This document shows, piece by piece, positions 54,067-63,824 of a stretch of 64,000 nt of DNA. The stretch is taken from NCBI RefSeq assembly GCF_024267675.1, contig NZ_JALDYX010000005.1, forward strand, positions 124,001 to 188,000, read 5' to 3'. Made by a program: the position numbers and the translations under genes. How positions within the stretch are numbered: position 1 is the first letter of the stretch; each line of letters begins with the position of its first letter. The notes under the pieces were generated by a model. It saw nothing but the letters and a program-made list of their open reading frames with translations, ran no database searches and had not been told where the DNA came from. Origin of the DNA: Marinobacterium sedimentorum. Its GTDB lineage: Bacteria; Pseudomonadota; Gammaproteobacteria; Pseudomonadales; Balneatricaceae.

Positions 54067-55578
54067 ATGAAAACAATAAAGTATACGCTCATCGCGGCGG
54101 CAATCGCCGCGAGCCATACAGGGTGGGCCGCCGTGCCGATCGACACTAGAGCCCTGCGCGAGGCCGTTACCCTAGACGGCATCCAGACCCATCTACAAGC
54201 ATTGCAGGATATCGCCAACGCCAATGGCGGCACGCGCGCGGCATCGACCCCGGGCTACGAACAGTCGGTTGAGTACGTCGCGAGCATGCTGGAAGCCGCC
54301 GGCTACGTGGCAGAGATACAGTCCTTTGATTTTCCATACTTTATGGAGAATTCACCTGCGCAACTGGAGCAGATCGCTCCTGATCCCAGGATTTACCCCT
54401 ACGAAGCCGCCGATGGGTTTTACACCATGTCGTATTCAGGCAGCGGCGACGTTGCCGCGCCGGTCCAGAGCGTCGATCTGATACTGCCCCCGGACGCGGC
54501 CAGCAGTTCCACCAGCGGTTGCGAGGCGGCGGATTTCGCCGGTTTCACACCCGGTAACATCGCCCTTATCCAGCGCGGCAGTTGCACCTTCCTGCTGAAG
54601 GCACAGAATGCAGAGGCCGCCGGTGCCTCCGGCGTCGTGATTTTCAACGAAGGCCAGCCAGGGCGCACCGACGCCATCTTGGGCACCCTGTCGGAGCCAT
54701 CGGTCAACATTCCGGTCGTGGGCGCCGCTTACGCCGTGGGTGAAGATCTTGCAGTCGGTGGCGCACAAGCGAGGCTGATCGTCGACGCTGTTTCGGAAGT
54801 GCGCACCACTAAAAATGTTATCGCAGAAACCCAGAGCGGGCGGAACGATCGTGTGGTGGTCGTCGGCGCCCACCTGGATTCGGTTTCCGAAGGCCCCGGC
54901 ATTCAGGATAATGGCAGCGGTTCGGCGGGCATTCTTGAGATCGCCCTGCAAATGGCCGCGCTCGGCACAGAACCGCGCAACAAAGTGCGTTTCGCCTGGT
55001 GGGGCGCTGAAGAGGCCGGACTGCTGGGCTCCCAGTATTACGTCGACCAACTGACACCGCGCGAGATCAAGAACATTGCGCTGAACCTCAACTTCGACAT
55101 GATTGCTTCGCCCAATTTCGTGCGTTTCGTCTACGATGGCGATGGCGACGCCACCGGAGCCGCGGGCCCGAACGGTTCGGGCAATATCGAGCAGGTCTTC
55201 CTGGACTACTTCACCGGGCAGGATCTTGCCAGTGATCCCACCGCCTTTGATGGTCGCTCGGACTACGGCCCCTTCATTGGCGTGGGCATACCGGCCGGTG
55301 GACTTTTCACCGGCGCCGAGGGCATAAAAAGCGACGACGAAGCGGCCATTTACGGCGGTACAGCCGGAGTGGCATACGATCCCTGCTACCACCTGGCGTG
55401 CGACACAGAGGACAATTTCAGCTTCGAAGCACTGGATGAGATGTCCGATGCCGCAGCCCACGCGATCCTGACCTTCGCGATGACCACTTCAGCGGTCAAA
55501 GGCACCGACAAGGGCTCCGACAAGGCCGAGAAGGCGGCCGAGACACTGGAATACCAGGGTAACAAACTGCGTCGCTAA
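54067..55578 (+). CDS. Secreted M28-family metallo-aminopeptidase with PA domain
   Basis: A 503-residue zinc peptidase. A signal peptide (about 1-21, ending in G-W-A-A-V) marks export. A protease-associated domain is inserted (about 125-230), and the M28 domain follows. Metal ligands and catalytic residues are in place: H269 and D271 in 'G-A-H-L-D-S', D281, E315-E316 in 'A-E-E-A-G', D344 in 'N-F-D-M-I' and H442 in 'C-Y-H-L'. This matches the bacterial leucyl-type aminopeptidases. The last 20 or so residues are Lys/Asp/Glu-rich. A GGAG site precedes the ATG. It probably feeds amino acids to the cell. Confidence 0.92.
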   Translation: MKTIKYTLIAAAIAASHTGWAAVPIDTRALREAVTLDGIQTHLQALQDIANANGGTRAASTPGYEQSVEYVASMLEAAGYVAEIQSFDFPYFMENSPAQLEQIAPDPRIYPYEAADGFYTMSYSGSGDVAAPVQSVDLILPPDAASSSTSGCEAADFAGFTPGNIALIQRGSCTFLLKAQNAEAAGASGVVIFNEGQPGRTDAILGTLSEPSVNIPVVGAAYAVGEDLAVGGAQARLIVDAVSEVRTTKNVIAETQSGRNDRVVVVGAHLDSVSEGPGIQDNGSGSAGILEIALQMAALGTEPRNKVRFAWWGAEEAGLLGSQYYVDQLTPREIKNIALNLNFDMIASPNFVRFVYDGDGDATGAAGPNGSGNIEQVFLDYFTGQDLASDPTAFDGRSDYGPFIGVGIPAGGLFTGAEGIKSDDEAAIYGGTAGVAYDPCYHLACDTEDNFSFEALDEMSDAAAHAILTFAMTTSAVKGTDKGSDKAEKAAETLEYQGNKLRR

Positions 55579-55616
55579 CGCGTCGATTCAGCAACGCCGC
55601 ATCTCAAGGCGGCACG

Positions 55617-55650
55617 AAAAAAACCGGGAGGCCAAGGCCTCCCGGTTTTC
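55617..55650. terminator. Bidirectional terminator between the M28 peptidase and the Hsp70 operon
   Basis: A perfect 12-bp stem (AACCGGGAGGCC with its complement) with a tiny loop, flanked by an A-run on the left and TTTT on the right. It serves both converging genes. Confidence 0.9.
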
Positions 55651-55681
55651 TGCGCATCCCGCCTATCTCCGCCGCTACCGA

Positions 55682-58495
55682 TCAGTCGATCAGCTTCAAC
55701 CCCGATGGCAGTTTTTCACCAAAAATGAGCTGATTTTCCGCATCATTCAGTTCTCGGGCCTCGGCCACCAGTTCGATCCAGAGCGCGGGGGCCCTGGCCT
55801 CCTGCAGTTTTGCGATCACCCTTTTCCGCTCTTCCGGCTCCAGGTCGCGGCTGCGATCACCGCTCATGCGCGCCAGCATCACGGCGGCAAAGGCAACCTG
55901 CTGGTTTTTCTTCCAGTCCTCTTTCAAAAGGCGCTGCAGCCAGGTTGTCGCTAGCTCCGGCGGGATAACGTTATGGGCGCTGCGATGGAACAGCACCCGG
56001 GCACCGATGCGACCCAGCGCCCACCAGCTGGTAGCCGGCTCGCCTTTTTTCTCCAGCCGCTTGAGCAGCCAGTTGCCGACCTGAATTTTGGTGTCCACCG
56101 GCAGGCGCTCAAGACCAGCCACCAGCTGCACCATGTCGTCGTAGGCGCGGGTCTGCAGCTCGGCCAGCAACTTGCGATTGCGCAGCACGGCAGGATCAAG
56201 AAAGCGGGCCAGCTCATCGAACAGCTGCTGTTGCTGCTGCTGATCCAGGCCACCGGCGGCGCGGCGCCAGAACACCCACCAGTTGCTCCAGGCCGGGTTG
56301 CCCTTGTCGAACTGCAGACCCTGGTCATACAGCTGCCAGACCTGCTGGATGCGCCAGTCGTCCAGCGGATAGCCGAACCCCGGGCGCAGCCCGTATCCGG
56401 CCAGATTAAACCAGACGCGCTCGTGGGCTTCGGAGCGGCGGCGCTTCGCCTGGCCCTCAAGCACGCAGTCAAACAGAGCGCGCAGCAGCGGCGTGCTCCA
56501 GCTGTCTCGCTTGCCGAGCAGCCTGTCCAGATCGTTGCGCAGGGTTTTGACCGCCTTGGGGTCGAACTGCTTGTTGCTCTGGCCGAATACGCCGTCGATC
56601 AGCGTCTTTGCCGCCTCAAAGCCCGCCGGCAGCTCGGCCAATGCGGTGTTGCCGGCACGCTGGCGAGCAAGGTCGCGCCGGACCTGGAATTCGACATTCC
56701 AGCGCTGGCGACTGTCGGCCAGGGCGACGCACTCTATCTTCAGGGTGCCAACCTCGGTAAGGCGCGTCACCAGTTCGACCTCGACCTCGTCGGCCATCTT
56801 AGCGCCCGCCGCCCTGTCGTGTTCAAGTGCGGCCATCAGCGGCGGCAACTCAACAAAGCTAGCATCCGCAAGACCACTCAGATCTCCCGCCTTGAATGCC
56901 GTATCGGCGCTGGATGAGAGCAGATGAAAGCGCACCGGCTGACCGAGACGCAGCGCAAAGCGACGCTCGCTGAGCACGATTTCCTGCCCTTCTTCGGTGC
57001 CCCTTGGCAGCAGACAGACGCCCTGATGAGCCTTGTCAGCGCCCTTTTGGGCATCGTCGAGGCGCAGAAAATAGCTCCGCGCCGAGCCGCCACCGATGCG
57101 CAACTGAGCGCCGCGCCGCGCCAGGCCATAGGCCACGGCACCACAGGCCACCGCCAGATCCGGCTGCGTGTTATGCAGCTGCTGCACCGCCTCCCCGCGC
57201 CACAGATTCAGCGTTTCGAGCAACCGCCTGCTGATGGCCCCGCTGTTAAAAACCCCACCATTAAACAGCACGGCATCGGGCACCGCCGCTGCGTTCGTAT
57301 CACTCAGCCCCAGGGCATCGCGACAGGCCGAGCCGTGGCGTCCCAGGAACTCGGCGATATGCTTGCTGATGGCTGCATCCGCCGCATAGGGCAGACCAAA
57401 CTCCACCACGGCGTTACGCCGCTGCTGCGGCCGGGCACTGAACTCTTCGACGGGAAAGAAGCCGTCAAGCGCAATGGCGCGCACTTCGTCGCGGCTCAGT
57501 TCGCAGCTTTTGGCACCGCCAATCAAAGAGGCGCCGGCACCCAGTACCGTCACGGCGGCGCTGTCGGGGGCATTTTCCTGCAGCAGGCGTTCCTTGGCCT
57601 TGCGGGTCTGCTGGATCAGCTGCGACAGGCTGGCGGCGCGCAGCTTCTTGCCGCCACGGGTAATGCGCTGCTCCGCCGTATGGGCCAGCGCCAGGTCGAT
57701 ATTGTCGCCGCCGAGCATCAGGTGATCCCCCACCCCGACCCGGTTCAGCGTCAGGGCACCCTCTTTTACCGCTACCTTGATCAGGCTCAGGTCCGTGGTG
57801 CCGCCGCCGACATCACACACCAGCAGCAGGCGCACCTTTTCCAGCAGCGCCACCGCCTGCTGCTGGTTCTGCGCGTGCCAGTCGTAACAGGCCGCCTGGG
57901 GCTCCTCCACCAGTAATACATCAGGCAGGCCCGCCAGGGCCGCGGCCTCGACCGTAAGCGCCCGCGCCCCTTCATCGAAGGACGCCGGCACCGTGATAAC
58001 AACCTCCTGACTTTCCAGCCGATCGGCCGGATACTCGTGGTTCCAGGCCTGACGTACATGGCTCAGATAACTGGCACTGGCCAGTACCGGAGAAACCCGG
58101 GCCACGCCCTCGGCCGCCGCCCAGGGCAGAATGGCTGCACTCTGATCGACCTGGGTATGGGACAGCCAGCTCTTGGCACTGCTGACCAAGCGGCCTTCCA
58201 CCCTTGAACCCAGCTCCCGCGCCCACTCCCCCACCACCAGCTGATCCAGCTCACCCGGCAGTGCCGGTTTGGGCCAGGGCAGCAGCAGGTCTTCGGCTAC
58301 CAGCTCGCCCTCGGTGGGGTGGTAACGAAACGACGGCAGCAGCGGCTTTTTCGCCACTTCACCGGGCGCCACCAGCTGTTCGATCTCGAAGATCGTCGGG
58401 CGCGCTGCGGCGGCGCCCTGGCTGATATCCGCAAATGCCACCGCCGTATGGGTGGTGCCAAGGTCAATGCCTACGATAAAGCGAGGAGACTGCAT
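55682..58495 (-). CDS. Hsp70-family protein with C-terminal DUF3731-type region
   Basis: A 937-residue protein. Residues about 5-450 form an Hsp70-like actin-fold ATPase with phosphate motifs 'G-I-D-L-G-T-T-H-T-A' and 'V-C-D-V-G-G-G-T-T-D-L-S'. The rest is not the DnaK substrate domain but a long helical region typical of the DUF3731 proteins. It forms a conserved three-gene operon with a second Hsp70-like protein (9 bp upstream) and a DUF2760 protein. The function is unknown; a specialised chaperone or assembly role is plausible. It is not DnaK. Confidence 0.88.
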   Translation of the reverse strand: MQSPRFIVGIDLGTTHTAVAFADISQGAAAARPTIFEIEQLVAPGEVAKKPLLPSFRYHPTEGELVAEDLLLPWPKPALPGELDQLVVGEWARELGSRVEGRLVSSAKSWLSHTQVDQSAAILPWAAAEGVARVSPVLASASYLSHVRQAWNHEYPADRLESQEVVITVPASFDEGARALTVEAAALAGLPDVLLVEEPQAACYDWHAQNQQQAVALLEKVRLLLVCDVGGGTTDLSLIKVAVKEGALTLNRVGVGDHLMLGGDNIDLALAHTAEQRITRGGKKLRAASLSQLIQQTRKAKERLLQENAPDSAAVTVLGAGASLIGGAKSCELSRDEVRAIALDGFFPVEEFSARPQQRRNAVVEFGLPYAADAAISKHIAEFLGRHGSACRDALGLSDTNAAAVPDAVLFNGGVFNSGAISRRLLETLNLWRGEAVQQLHNTQPDLAVACGAVAYGLARRGAQLRIGGGSARSYFLRLDDAQKGADKAHQGVCLLPRGTEEGQEIVLSERRFALRLGQPVRFHLLSSSADTAFKAGDLSGLADASFVELPPLMAALEHDRAAGAKMADEVEVELVTRLTEVGTLKIECVALADSRQRWNVEFQVRRDLARQRAGNTALAELPAGFEAAKTLIDGVFGQSNKQFDPKAVKTLRNDLDRLLGKRDSWSTPLLRALFDCVLEGQAKRRRSEAHERVWFNLAGYGLRPGFGYPLDDWRIQQVWQLYDQGLQFDKGNPAWSNWWVFWRRAAGGLDQQQQQQLFDELARFLDPAVLRNRKLLAELQTRAYDDMVQLVAGLERLPVDTKIQVGNWLLKRLEKKGEPATSWWALGRIGARVLFHRSAHNVIPPELATTWLQRLLKEDWKKNQQVAFAAVMLARMSGDRSRDLEPEERKRVIAKLQEARAPALWIELVAEARELNDAENQLIFGEKLPSGLKLID

Positions 58496-58503
58496 CCGTG
58501 TTC

Positions 58504-60366
58504 TTACCCTTCCCTTACATCCAGCTCGACCTGCCAGCGCTGGCCGCCTTCAAGCGCAATGGCCTCCAGGCGCAGGGTGCCAAGTTCCGTGACCCTTGAG
58601 GCCACTGTTACCGCGACCACCTCACCGGGCGTGCGCCCTTCCACCGGCAGTTCCGCCTGCACCTCCGGCAGCTCTTCAAGCTCCTGCGGCTCCCAGTACT
58701 CCAGCAGCATGCCGGCTGCGTCGTCACGCCTTGTGGTGGAACCGAAGAAGCGGAAGCGCACCGGCGCTCCGACGACCAGACCAAACTCCAGCCCGGGCAC
58801 AGTCACTTCAGTACCCTCTTCCATGCCAAAGGGTGCCACGCAGAGCGCCTGCAACGGCGCCTCCATACCCGGAATGGCCGGCATCGAGCTCTCGATACCC
58901 ACGTAGAAGGCGCTGGCGATACCGCCACGAATACGTACGCCCTGGCCGCGGCGTACCGCACCGTAATAGGCCGAACCGCGGGCCACCGCCAGATCCAGAT
59001 CCAGGCCTGGCAACAGCGTCGCCTCGGGCGCACCGGCGTCATTCAGCCAGCTGTTGATAATGCCCATCATGCGATCGGCCAGCAGCGGCGCCTTGAGCAC
59101 ACCGCCGTTGAACAGCACACGGGTGGGGCGGATAAAGTCGTCGCCCTGCTCAGGCGTGTCTACCGCCTCAAACAGCTCATTGGCCGCCGCGTGCTGACGA
59201 CTCAGGAAAGCCGCCAGATGGCGCGAGATGCCGGCGTCCTGCGCATAGGGCAGGCCCATGCGGGTGAGGGCACTGCGGGTCTGCTGTGCCGGGTGTTCGG
59301 CGATGGACACCCGGGGGAAAAATCCGTCCACCAGGGTCTGCTGTACCTCCTCCTGGGTCAGTTCGGTACGCAGGGTGCCACCGAGCAATTTGGAGCCACG
59401 GCTCGGCACCGAGATGGCAACCGAGGCAAGCTCGGGGTCGGCCAGCAGCGCTTCCTTGGCATCGCGGCAACCCTGGGTAATACCCAACACCTGCCAGGGC
59501 TGCAGCTGGGTACCCTGCTCGGCCAGCTTCGCCTTGAGGCGATAGGCCAATGCCAGATCCATGTTGTCACCGCCAAGCAGTATATGATCCCCCACCGCCA
59601 CCCGGTTCAGCACCAGGTTGCCGTCGTCTTCGGTAACGGCCACCAGGGAAAAGTCGGAGGTACCGCCGCCTATATCCACCACCAGAATGATATCGCCCAC
59701 GCCCACCTGGTCACGCCAGCTGCCGTTGCTGGCTTCAATCCAGCTGTACACCGCCGCCTGGGGCTCCTCGAGCAGGGTCAGATGCTTGAAGCCGACCTTG
59801 CTGGCGGCCTTGGCGGTCAACTCCCGTGCGGCTGGATCGAAGGACGCCGGTACCGTAAGGGTGACATCCTGTTCGCTCAGCGGCGTATCGGGATACCAGT
59901 AATCCCAGGCCTCGCGCAGGTGTTCAAGGTAGAGGCCGGTGGCATCCAGCGGCGATACCCGGGGCACCTCCTGCGGGCTGTTCAGCGGCAGAAAGGCGGA
60001 GTGACGGTCGACATCGCCGTGGCACAGCCAGCTCTTGGCGCTGGCGACCAGCCGGATCGGGGTCTTGCTGCCCAGCTCGCGCGCCAGGGTACCCACGATC
60101 ACCGGCGCCTGGGCCCAGGGCAGGCGAATTTCGTCCACCGACAGCTCGGACTCGTGGGCCTGATACAGAAAGGATGGCAACTGCCATTTCTCGTCTATGG
60201 TGCCGGGGGCCGTGAGCTGCGGAATGGGCATGACTTCGATGCGCGGCGCATCGTCTGGCTGGGCGGCATCGGACTGCAGGTCGGCATAGGACAGCACGCA
60301 GTGGGTAGTGCCAAGGTCGATGCCTACGGCATAGCGGCTGGCGCCTGAATTATGTTCAGTGGTCAT
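58504..60366 (-). CDS. Hsp70-family protein (DnaK-like, short)
   Basis: A 620-residue Hsp70-like protein. The ATPase motifs 'G-I-D-L-G-T-T-H-C-V' and 'V-D-I-G-G-G-T-S-D-F-S' are clear, and 'E-E-P-Q-A-A-V-Y-S-W' matches the first Hsp70 of this operon type. The C-terminal part is short and lacks a DnaK-type lid and the EEVD-like tail. It overlaps the DUF2760 gene by 4 bases and precedes the large Hsp70 gene by 9 bp, so the three are made together. Function unknown. Confidence 0.9.
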   Translation of the reverse strand: MTTEHNSGASRYAVGIDLGTTHCVLSYADLQSDAAQPDDAPRIEVMPIPQLTAPGTIDEKWQLPSFLYQAHESELSVDEIRLPWAQAPVIVGTLARELGSKTPIRLVASAKSWLCHGDVDRHSAFLPLNSPQEVPRVSPLDATGLYLEHLREAWDYWYPDTPLSEQDVTLTVPASFDPAARELTAKAASKVGFKHLTLLEEPQAAVYSWIEASNGSWRDQVGVGDIILVVDIGGGTSDFSLVAVTEDDGNLVLNRVAVGDHILLGGDNMDLALAYRLKAKLAEQGTQLQPWQVLGITQGCRDAKEALLADPELASVAISVPSRGSKLLGGTLRTELTQEEVQQTLVDGFFPRVSIAEHPAQQTRSALTRMGLPYAQDAGISRHLAAFLSRQHAAANELFEAVDTPEQGDDFIRPTRVLFNGGVLKAPLLADRMMGIINSWLNDAGAPEATLLPGLDLDLAVARGSAYYGAVRRGQGVRIRGGIASAFYVGIESSMPAIPGMEAPLQALCVAPFGMEEGTEVTVPGLEFGLVVGAPVRFRFFGSTTRRDDAAGMLLEYWEPQELEELPEVQAELPVEGRTPGEVVAVTVASRVTELGTLRLEAIALEGGQRWQVELDVREG

Positions 60367-60980
60367 AGTTCAACCTCTGCCGGGGCAATAACGCGGGTAT
60401 CGTGGCCCGATGCCAACTTGGGCAGTTTAACCTCGGTCACTTTCCAGCCACGGTGCACCAGGGTGCCGGTAAAGGGCGCCGTGCCCACTACATTGCCTGT
60501 CAGGCGCACTTCCTGGGCGTTAAAACCTTCGGCCAGGGTAACGCGGGTCTCTTCGTCCTCGGTGCGCACCGGCTCCAGCGTAAAGTAGCTGTTCAGCGCT
60601 TTCTGGCTGCCCTCATGCACCACGCGGGCGGCGGCGCCAATATCGGCATCGGAGAAGCTGCCGAGATCTTCACGCACAAAATCCACAAAGCGCGCTTCCT
60701 GCTGCAACAGCGACAACAGCTGCAGCGCCGTATCCGGGGTAATTTGCTTCAGCTGTACCGCAGCCTGGGCCACGGGTTTGGTCTGCGCCTGGGGCTCAGA
60801 CCTGGGTGCGCTTTCGGCCTTGGGTGCTACCGCAGGTGCAGCAGCCTGCTCGGTGCGGGAGTCCGTAGCGCCGCCGGTGCCCTTGGCCAGCCACAGAAGC
60901 AGTAATATCAATGCCAGCACCGCAAGGCCAAGGTGCCCCGCATCCAGAGTCGTCGGCATCATTGTCAGATTAAAATTCAT
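60363..60980 (-). CDS. DUF2760-family membrane-anchored protein
   Basis: A 205-residue protein. One hydrophobic helix near the N terminus (about 18-33) is followed by an Ala/Pro/Glu-rich linker (about 40-75) and the DUF2760 domain ('L-L-S-L-L-Q-Q-E-A-R-F-V-D-F-V-R-E-D-L', 'D-A-D-I-G-A-A-A-R-V-V-H-E-G'). It is anchored in the inner membrane with the domain probably in the cytosol. First gene of the Hsp70 operon; it may recruit the two Hsp70-like proteins to the membrane (inference). Confidence 0.9.
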   Translation of the reverse strand: MNFNLTMMPTTLDAGHLGLAVLALILLLLWLAKGTGGATDSRTEQAAAPAVAPKAESAPRSEPQAQTKPVAQAAVQLKQITPDTALQLLSLLQQEARFVDFVREDLGSFSDADIGAAARVVHEGSQKALNSYFTLEPVRTEDEETRVTLAEGFNAQEVRLTGNVVGTAPFTGTLVHRGWKVTEVKLPKLASGHDTRVIAPAEVEL

Positions 60981-61437
60981 TCCAAACTCCTGTTAATGTT
61001 CAAATCCCGGGCACCGAGGGCGCACATTGTACCCAAACAGACTCGGTGCGTTGAGATTTGATTATCAATCATCTATGGCGCCACTATTATGACGGCCATA
61101 GCCAGACTCGCCAGAGCCTCTCCATCACCTGAAAAAGGCAGCAAAACGCAGGCCACCGGGGCCTGCAATGCCACCAGTGGCTCGAAAAGTACCCGCCTGA
61201 GTAGCGCCTCAAGCCTGACCTGCAATATCCAGTTAGCCTGCGCCAGCCCGACTGCGGCGAATCGATGCACCCCGATGGGGCTAGCAGGCGCTCCTTTAGC
61301 CCCGGGCGCAAACCTCCAGTGCAAAAAAGAACTTCCCACCAACGGATCAACGTCAGTTTGATATTGCGAGCTCTTGTTTCCCGCCGTTAGCCAGGGATAA
61401 TGGGCCTCCGCCCTTGCACCCTGTAATGCTGTTCACC
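60981..61437. other. Intergenic region between the DUF2760 gene and the pseudouridine synthase
   Basis: The two genes are divergent, so promoters should lie here. A 61073-61342 frame on the minus strand is open but has no ribosome-binding site and no recognisable protein features; I do not annotate it. Confidence 0.5.
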
Positions 61438-62124
61438 ATGCGCCTGGATAAATTTGTCTGTAAAAGTACCGCCTTGACCAGAAATGAGGCCACCCGAGCC
61501 ATCAATGCTGGCGAGCTGAGCGTTAATGGCAGCGTTATTCTGGACGCCGCGACTCAGGTGCATGAAAACAACAGTGTCAGACTCAATGGGCTGATGCTGA
61601 AGGCACGGGATTTTCGCTACATTCTGCTTCACAAGCCCGCAGCTACCATCTGCTCTAATGTGGATGAAGTCTATCCCTCAGTATTCAACCATATAGACGT
61701 TGAGAACCCCTCGGAGCTGCATGTGGCCGGGCGCCTGGATGCCGATACAACGGGGCTGGTGCTGGTCACCGATGACGGCCGCTGGTCCTTCGATATCATC
61801 AGACCCACCAGACGTTGTGAAAAGGTTTACCGTGTCGGCCTGACCTACCCCATCGCAGAGGATGTTGCCCTGAGATTCAAACAGGGCATTCAGCTGCAGG
61901 GCGAAACGCAGCTGACGTTGCCGGCATCGCTGGAGGTGATCAGCCCCAGGGAAGTCCTCCTGACCATCACCGAGGGCAGATTTCACCAGGTAAAGCGCAT
62001 GTTTGCCGCAGTGGGCAATCGCGTGCTGTCACTACACCGTGAAAGAATCGGCCAGATAAGCCTGGATGTTGCCGTGGGACAATGGCGTTATCTCAGCGCC
62101 GATGAAATAGGCTCCTTTGAGTAA
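61438..62124 (+). CDS. RsuA-family pseudouridine synthase
   Basis: A 228-residue enzyme from the ATG at 61438 (MRLDKF), which matches the family start; an ATG at 61414 would add 8 residues. An S4 RNA-binding domain (about 1-48) precedes the catalytic domain, with the nucleophile Asp at residue 101 in 'G-R-L-D-A-D-T-T-G-L'. The family makes pseudouridine in rRNA; RsuA acts at 16S position 516. I cannot tell from the sequence alone whether this is RsuA itself or a paralogue. Confidence 0.9.
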   Translation: MRLDKFVCKSTALTRNEATRAINAGELSVNGSVILDAATQVHENNSVRLNGLMLKARDFRYILLHKPAATICSNVDEVYPSVFNHIDVENPSELHVAGRLDADTTGLVLVTDDGRWSFDIIRPTRRCEKVYRVGLTYPIAEDVALRFKQGIQLQGETQLTLPASLEVISPREVLLTITEGRFHQVKRMFAAVGNRVLSLHRERIGQISLDVAVGQWRYLSADEIGSFE

Positions 62125-62219
62125 ACCTGGCCATCGGAATGAAAACAGGGCCCTTATGACATCCACAAACAGGCCGGGCGCGTCGATACGATAGCTGTAT
62201 CAACGCCTATGACCGCTAT

Positions 62220-63824
62220 CTATTCCAGCACCTGCGCGCCCTGCTGCTCCTCACGCAAGTCTTCACCCAGTTCCAGGCTGGCCCGCTCTACCAGCTCGGC
62301 CGGCAGCTCTTTCTGTACCGACACTCCCAGATCCTTGAACTCGGACGCCTGCTTGATCAGGTTGGCCTTGCCACTATAGAGCTGGCCGAAGGCCTTGTCA
62401 TAGCTGGCCCGGGCACGGTCGAGCTGACTGCCGACCCCCTGCATGCTGGTCAGAAAACCATTGAGCTTGCTGTAGAATTTTTCCGCCCGGCTCGCCAGCT
62501 CCGCGGTGTGCTTGTTCTGGTCTTCAAAGCGCCACAGCTGGCGTACTATATTCAGACTGGTGAGCAAGGTGGTCGGGGTGGCCACCAGCACGTTGCGCTC
62601 GATAGCGCGCTGGAACAGGGTATCGTCGTATTTCAGCGCCTCGACATAGGCGGACTCGATGGGGATAAACATGACCACCACTTCCGGTGAATTCAGCCCC
62701 GGCAGCTTGAAATAGTCCCGGTCGGCCAGCTCGGAGATGCGATCGCCCACGGCCTGGGCATGGGCGGCAATCGCCTGGCTGCGCACCAGATCAGTGTCGG
62801 CATTGACATACTCGGTGTAGGCCAGCAGCGATGTTTTGGCATCGATAATCAGATGCTTTTTCTGGGGCAGATACACGATGGCATCGGGGCGCTGCCGGCC
62901 TTCCTCGGTATTGAAGCTGACCTCGCGTCTGTAATCGATGCCAAGGCGCAGGCCGGAGTTGTCCAGCACGTTCTCCAGCATCAGCTCACCCCAGTTGCCC
63001 TGGACTTTCTTCTGCCCGCGCAGCGCCGTGGTCAGCTTGTCGGCCTGGTCGGTGATCTCCCGATTGAGCTTTTGCATATTCTGCAACTCGGTGCGCAACT
63101 GCACGCGCTGCTCCGCATCCCGGGCATGGATATCCTCTACCTTGGCCTTGAAGCCCTTCATCTCAGTATGCAGCGGATTCAGCAGATTGCTGATGCTTTC
63201 CTGGTTCAGCTCCTTGAAGGCCTTGCCCTTGCGCTCCAGGATCTCGCTGGCCAGATGTTCGAACTCTTTCTTCAGGGATTCACGGCTGTCCTGCAGCAGC
63301 TTGAGCTGCTCGGCGAAATTCCGCTGCTTTTCATCCAGCGAGGTTTTAAGCTCGCTGTGCTGATTGGACAGCTGACCATAGCGGGTCTCCAGCGCTTTGA
63401 GCTCCGCCTTGGCCTCCTCCCACCAGCGCTGGTAGTTATCCTGCGCCTGCTGTTTTTCCTGCACCTGGATCTGGGCGCCCTTGAGTGCCTCCCGCGCCTG
63501 GTGCTCGGACTGGCGCAGCTGGCCGATCTCCGCTTTTTGCTCAGCGCTGATCCGTGACTGTGCCTCCATCTGTTTCAGAGCACTGTCGCGCTCCGACTCC
63601 AGCCTCACAGCGTCCATGTCCCGCGCCGCCTTGGCCTGGGTCAGCGCCGCCAGCGTAGTCTGCTGTTCGCTTTGCGTCGCCTGGACACGGGCAAGCTCGG
63701 CGCGGGTCATCTCCAGATCGGTATGCAACTGCTGGTGTTGGCGCTGCGCCCGCCAGTGGGCAAGGGCCCAGGCCGCGATAAAGGCCAGGATGGGGAAGGC
63801 AATCAGCATCGCCGTGGTTTCCAT
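62220..63824 (-). CDS. rmuC: DNA recombination protein RmuC
   Basis: A 534-residue protein. An N-terminal transmembrane helix (about 5-22) precedes a long coiled coil rich in Gln, Glu, Ala and Lys (about 25-200) and the RmuC domain ('K-V-Q-G-N-W-G-E-L-M-L-E-N-V-L-D-N-S-G-L', 'D-A-K-T-S-L-L-A-Y', 'M-F-I-P-I-E-S-A-Y'). RmuC limits rearrangements at inverted repeats and has a nuclease-like core. A likely terminator is not obvious. Confidence 0.93.
   Translation of the reverse strand: METTAMLIAFPILAFIAAWALAHWRAQRQHQQLHTDLEMTRAELARVQATQSEQQTTLAALTQAKAARDMDAVRLESERDSALKQMEAQSRISAEQKAEIGQLRQSEHQAREALKGAQIQVQEKQQAQDNYQRWWEEAKAELKALETRYGQLSNQHSELKTSLDEKQRNFAEQLKLLQDSRESLKKEFEHLASEILERKGKAFKELNQESISNLLNPLHTEMKGFKAKVEDIHARDAEQRVQLRTELQNMQKLNREITDQADKLTTALRGQKKVQGNWGELMLENVLDNSGLRLGIDYRREVSFNTEEGRQRPDAIVYLPQKKHLIIDAKTSLLAYTEYVNADTDLVRSQAIAAHAQAVGDRISELADRDYFKLPGLNSPEVVVMFIPIESAYVEALKYDDTLFQRAIERNVLVATPTTLLTSLNIVRQLWRFEDQNKHTAELASRAEKFYSKLNGFLTSMQGVGSQLDRARASYDKAFGQLYSGKANLIKQASEFKDLGVSVQKELPAELVERASLELGEDLREEQQGAQVLE

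Noticed and set aside
61073..61342. 89-residue frame upstream of the pseudouridine synthase
   Set aside because: No ribosome-binding site, composition similar in two overlapping frames, no recognisable features.
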